From: Nostocales cyanobacterium LEGE 11386 | GTDB lineage: Bacteria > Cyanobacteriota > Cyanobacteriia > Cyanobacteriales > Nostocaceae | DNA length: 64,000 nucleotides | Direction: 5' to 3' | Assembly (NCBI GenBank): GCA_015207155.1 | Contig: JADEXK010000001.1 | Span: forward strand, 62,001 to 126,000 | In this document: positions 61,750 through 64,000 of the stretch, one piece after another | Numbering within the stretch: the first letter of the stretch is position 1 | How the letters are laid out: the number at the start of each line of letters is the position of its first letter | Notes under the pieces: generated by a model | Databases searched by the model: none | Seen by the model: the letters and a program-made list of their open reading frames with translations, nothing else | What the model was told of the DNA's origin: nothing | Position numbers and translations under genes: made by a program

Positions 61750-62751
61750 TTAACATTCAAACATCTTGACAAGACGATAACCTTTAGTATAAAGCGGAAC
61801 TGGAGCCTTGATATTTTGTCCGGACTTAGCCTGTTCCATAGTTTCATCAAATACAATTAGCGTCTCTTGACCTACCTTGAGCCAATTTTCATAAGGTACG
61901 CTCATATCTTCTTCCACGCCACCCATACCAGTTGGAACCATTGAGCGATAAGCTTCATTGAATTTTCTCCGAAACCGAAAATCTACAGATATTCTTAGAC
62001 CTTCGGCTTTTCGTCTGACTGTTTGGTGCAACCCACGGGCATCGTTAAAATACATCGTACCGTGTTGTAGCTGTGCTTCCGTATAGGAGACAATCATGGG
62101 AATATTTCGACCTTCATCAAAGTCTGACATCACGCGCATAGACTGTAATTCCATTTCTCGGGGCATTTCACCCGCTTCAATGGTGATATTATCGATGTCG
62201 CCGAATAAAGGCAGAACTACTACAGTTGCATCAGCAGCAACACCTGCCCATACATCGCTATGACACTTGGAACTAGCAAAGGGTAAACTCAACTTCTCGG
62301 TGCTAGTCTGGCCATAAACCATGCGGAGATTTACTGGTAAATCTACGGCATCAATCAAATCATTGGCTCCCAGTTCATAGAAAGCTTCAGCAACACTCTT
62401 TTGAAACAAGTTAAAAGCGAGAGTGTGTTCTCGCTTAGGCATCAGAAGACCAGTACCCGTGTAGTTTGGCAAAGTATTTCTGGCTGCTAGCAGTCGCTGA
62501 AGCATTTCAGCTTCTGAGAGAATGATAGGACTATTTAAACAGGCGGATATGTAACCAGCCGCCGCGACTCGGATTTGCTGGAATAGTTCGGGCTTTAATG
62601 TGTGTTCAAATAGCAGTCGGTACTGCCGCCTCGTAGCAATTTTATCAGCAAGTTCATCAAAGAGGCGATCGCCTAGCTCAGAGAATGCGATCGCCTGTTC
62701 ATACCCTAACTGATCGCTTTTTAGTGATTCTGCTAATATTTCTTGTATCAT
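61750..62751 (-). CDS. Putative Fe(II)/2-oxoglutarate-dependent oxygenase (StrG-like)
   Basis: The 333-residue protein has the residues of a double-stranded beta-helix oxygenase in order: His164-x-Asp166 in SSKCHSDVWAG, a distal His242 in ARGLHQTVRRK and Arg253 in GLRISVDFRFRR that could bind 2-oxoglutarate. The strands DATVVVLPLFGDIDNITIEA and GTMYFNDARGLH fit the fold. It recalls the StrG group found in antibiotic clusters. The N-terminal 130 residues are helical. It diverges from the methyltransferase gene at 63234. Substrate unknown; the function is inferred from the triad. Confidence 0.6.
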   Translation of the reverse strand: MIQEILAESLKSDQLGYEQAIAFSELGDRLFDELADKIATRRQYRLLFEHTLKPELFQQIRVAAAGYISACLNSPIILSEAEMLQRLLAARNTLPNYTGTGLLMPKREHTLAFNLFQKSVAEAFYELGANDLIDAVDLPVNLRMVYGQTSTEKLSLPFASSKCHSDVWAGVAADATVVVLPLFGDIDNITIEAGEMPREMELQSMRVMSDFDEGRNIPMIVSYTEAQLQHGTMYFNDARGLHQTVRRKAEGLRISVDFRFRRKFNEAYRSMVPTGMGGVEEDMSVPYENWLKVGQETLIVFDETMEQAKSGQNIKAPVPLYTKGYRLVKMFEC

Positions 62752-63233
62752 TGTCTCTTTCCAATTTTTTCAAGTAGGTGCATAACTCAATAACTATGAA
62801 TGAGTTCGTTGAGTAACACAAAAGTGGCTATTAAAAACTAGCAATTTGACGACTATTTATACTTCGTAAAAAATACTGTTTTCAAATTTTATATATCTTG
62901 TTTGAAATTTTTTGAAATTGCCTTTTTTATAAAACGCAGATAAATTGGTAACTAAAATAATTACTTACTTTATTTTAATTAATCGCAACTTTATGAAGCT
63001 ACTTGTTATTTATTGCTTATTTTTAAAGAAAATAATAAGTTGACATTGAAGATATGCCAATAATTCGGCGAAACTGCACATTTGATTGAGCAAGAAATTC
63101 AATGGATAAAAATCAGTAAAATTAACGTTTAAAACCATATAAGCGGATGCTAAAACTTAAGTAAGCAAAAGTTGCTGTGTAAATACATTTCTTGCCAAGC
63201 ATCCTTGCCAAATATAAATAAATAGTTAAGAAA
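62752..63233. other. A+T-rich divergent promoter region
   Basis: About 480 bases separate the divergent oxygenase and methyltransferase genes. The segment is strongly A+T-rich, especially 62860-63010, with several T-runs. No gene was seen. Both promoters should lie here. No operator repeat could be assigned. Confidence 0.45.
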
Positions 63234-64000
63234 ATGTCAATCCTGAATAATCAACTTTCAACAGAAAACCTATACAATCGCACAGCATCAGAGTGGATTA
63301 GAGAAGAACCTATTTCGCTTTCAGACTTTACAGCCCGACCTTTTGTATTAAAGCTGTGTGAACCTGTTAAGGACTTGCGAGTACTCGATTTAGGTTGTGG
63401 TGAAGGCTATTGTAGTCGAGAATTACGCCGACGTGGAGCTGCACAAGTATATGGATTAGACCTGTCTCAAGGCATGATAGCAGCAGCGCGATCGCAAGAA
63501 ATCACAGAGGCTTTTAATATTAACTATGAAGTAGGATGTGCTACTAATCTCCAGCAGTTTGGTAATGCTGAATTTGACCTAGTTGTCGCGGTTTTTCTAT
63601 TTAACTATTTAACAATTTCTCAGACCCAGGAATGTATGGCAGAGGTAGCACGTGTACTTCGTCCTGGTGGTCGATTTGTCTTTAGCATTCCTCACCCATC
63701 CTTTCCATATATGCGGGAAGCTGCATATCCATTCTATTTTCAAGTGGAAAATCAAGGCTATTTCAGCCAACGAGATCAACAGTTTCCTGGTCGTATTTGG
63801 AAAAGAGATGGTTCTTCGCTCAATGTGCAATTAATTCACAAAACTCTTGAGGATTATTTTCATGCTATGAAGGGTGCTGGCTTTAATACAATGCCTGTTT
63901 TACAGGAATTACGTGTTACTCCAGAACATATTGCACTAGATGAATCATTTTTTAGTCCTTTACTTGATCTACCTCTCCATTTAGCCATACAAGTAACACG
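63234..64000 (+). CDS. SAM-dependent methyltransferase (partial, right edge)
   Basis: The frame starts at ATG 63234 (MSILNNQLSTENLYNRTASE) and stays open for 255 codons to the window end. Motif I is VLDLGCGEGYCSREL, followed by VYGLDLSQGMIAAAR, FDLVVAVFLFNYL and EVARVLRPGGRFVFSIPHPS, the class I pattern of small-molecule or lipid methyltransferases. No stop is visible, so the C terminus lies outside. It may work with the divergent oxygenase. Confidence 0.88.
   Translation, partial: MSILNNQLSTENLYNRTASEWIREEPISLSDFTARPFVLKLCEPVKDLRVLDLGCGEGYCSRELRRRGAAQVYGLDLSQGMIAAARSQEITEAFNINYEVGCATNLQQFGNAEFDLVVAVFLFNYLTISQTQECMAEVARVLRPGGRFVFSIPHPSFPYMREAAYPFYFQVENQGYFSQRDQQFPGRIWKRDGSSLNVQLIHKTLEDYFHAMKGAGFNTMPVLQELRVTPEHIALDESFFSPLLDLPLHLAIQVT

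Overview
The window comes from a filamentous, heterocyst-type cyanobacterium close to Nostoc/Anabaena. The evidence is: HIP1 octamers GCGATCGC scattered through the sequence (for example 1217, 3005, 4501); an apcE-apcA-apcB-apcC phycobilisome-core cluster whose ApcE has four linker repeats; the split cyanobacterial ATP synthase operon (I-a-c-b'-b-delta-alpha-gamma, without beta and epsilon); many 7-bp tandem repeats in spacers; and a tmRNA whose tag ends in LVAA. No tRNA, rRNA or CRISPR array was recognised.

Layout. 1-6.6 kb: the end of a 5-formyltetrahydrofolate cyclo-ligase, a 1816-residue Ser/Thr kinase-ATPase-GAF-histidine kinase and a MalG-type permease. 6.6-14.8 kb: a cNMP-binding protein, a P-type cation ATPase, a UPF0182 membrane protein and a cyanobacterial unknown. 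14.9-18.6 kb (minus strand): a two-gene split photolyase/cryptochrome-like pair, a Rieske oxygenase of the pheophorbide a oxygenase class, and two unknowns. 19-24.2 kb: a peroxiredoxin, an orphan HsdR_N-like nuclease preceded by a truncated copy of its own start, a cysteine desulfurase, a cyanophycinase-like peptidase and a glycosyltransferase. 24.7-30.8 kb: a CHASE3 histidine kinase divergent from an OmpR-type regulator with a MscS channel, the gap between them filled with repeats; then a ribbon-helix-helix-like micro-gene and a second glycosyltransferase. 30.9-35.5 kb: an RND efflux pump and its adaptor. 35.7-43.4 kb: a RppA/RppB-type two-component system, then MscS, DUF2254 and GH31 alpha-glucosidase genes. 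43.4-44.3 kb: a transposase-like remnant and tmRNA (ssrA). 44.4-50.8 kb: the atp operon. 51-55.3 kb: a methyltransferase, a ComB-like phosphatase, two unknowns, and a toxin-antitoxin-like pair whose PIN toxin is frameshifted. 55.7-61 kb: apcEABC. 61-64 kb: a small secreted protein, a putative Fe(II)/2-oxoglutarate oxygenase and an incomplete methyltransferase that runs off the end.

The core of the window is photosynthetic housekeeping: light harvesting by the allophycocyanin core, and ATP synthesis. Around it lie sensory and stress genes (three kinase systems, two MscS channels, peroxiredoxin, photolyase-like pair) and accessory material (orphan nuclease, broken toxin, mobile remnants). Spacers hold several non-autonomous repeat elements; two have clear terminal inverted repeats, and one 71-bp element occurs twice in opposite orientation. 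The leads most worth following are the split photolyase with a four-cysteine iron-sulfur-like pattern, the StrG-like oxygenase plus methyltransferase at the right edge, the frameshifted PIN toxin, the long-range inverted repeat between apcB and apcC, and the altered metal-site residues in the P-type ATPase.
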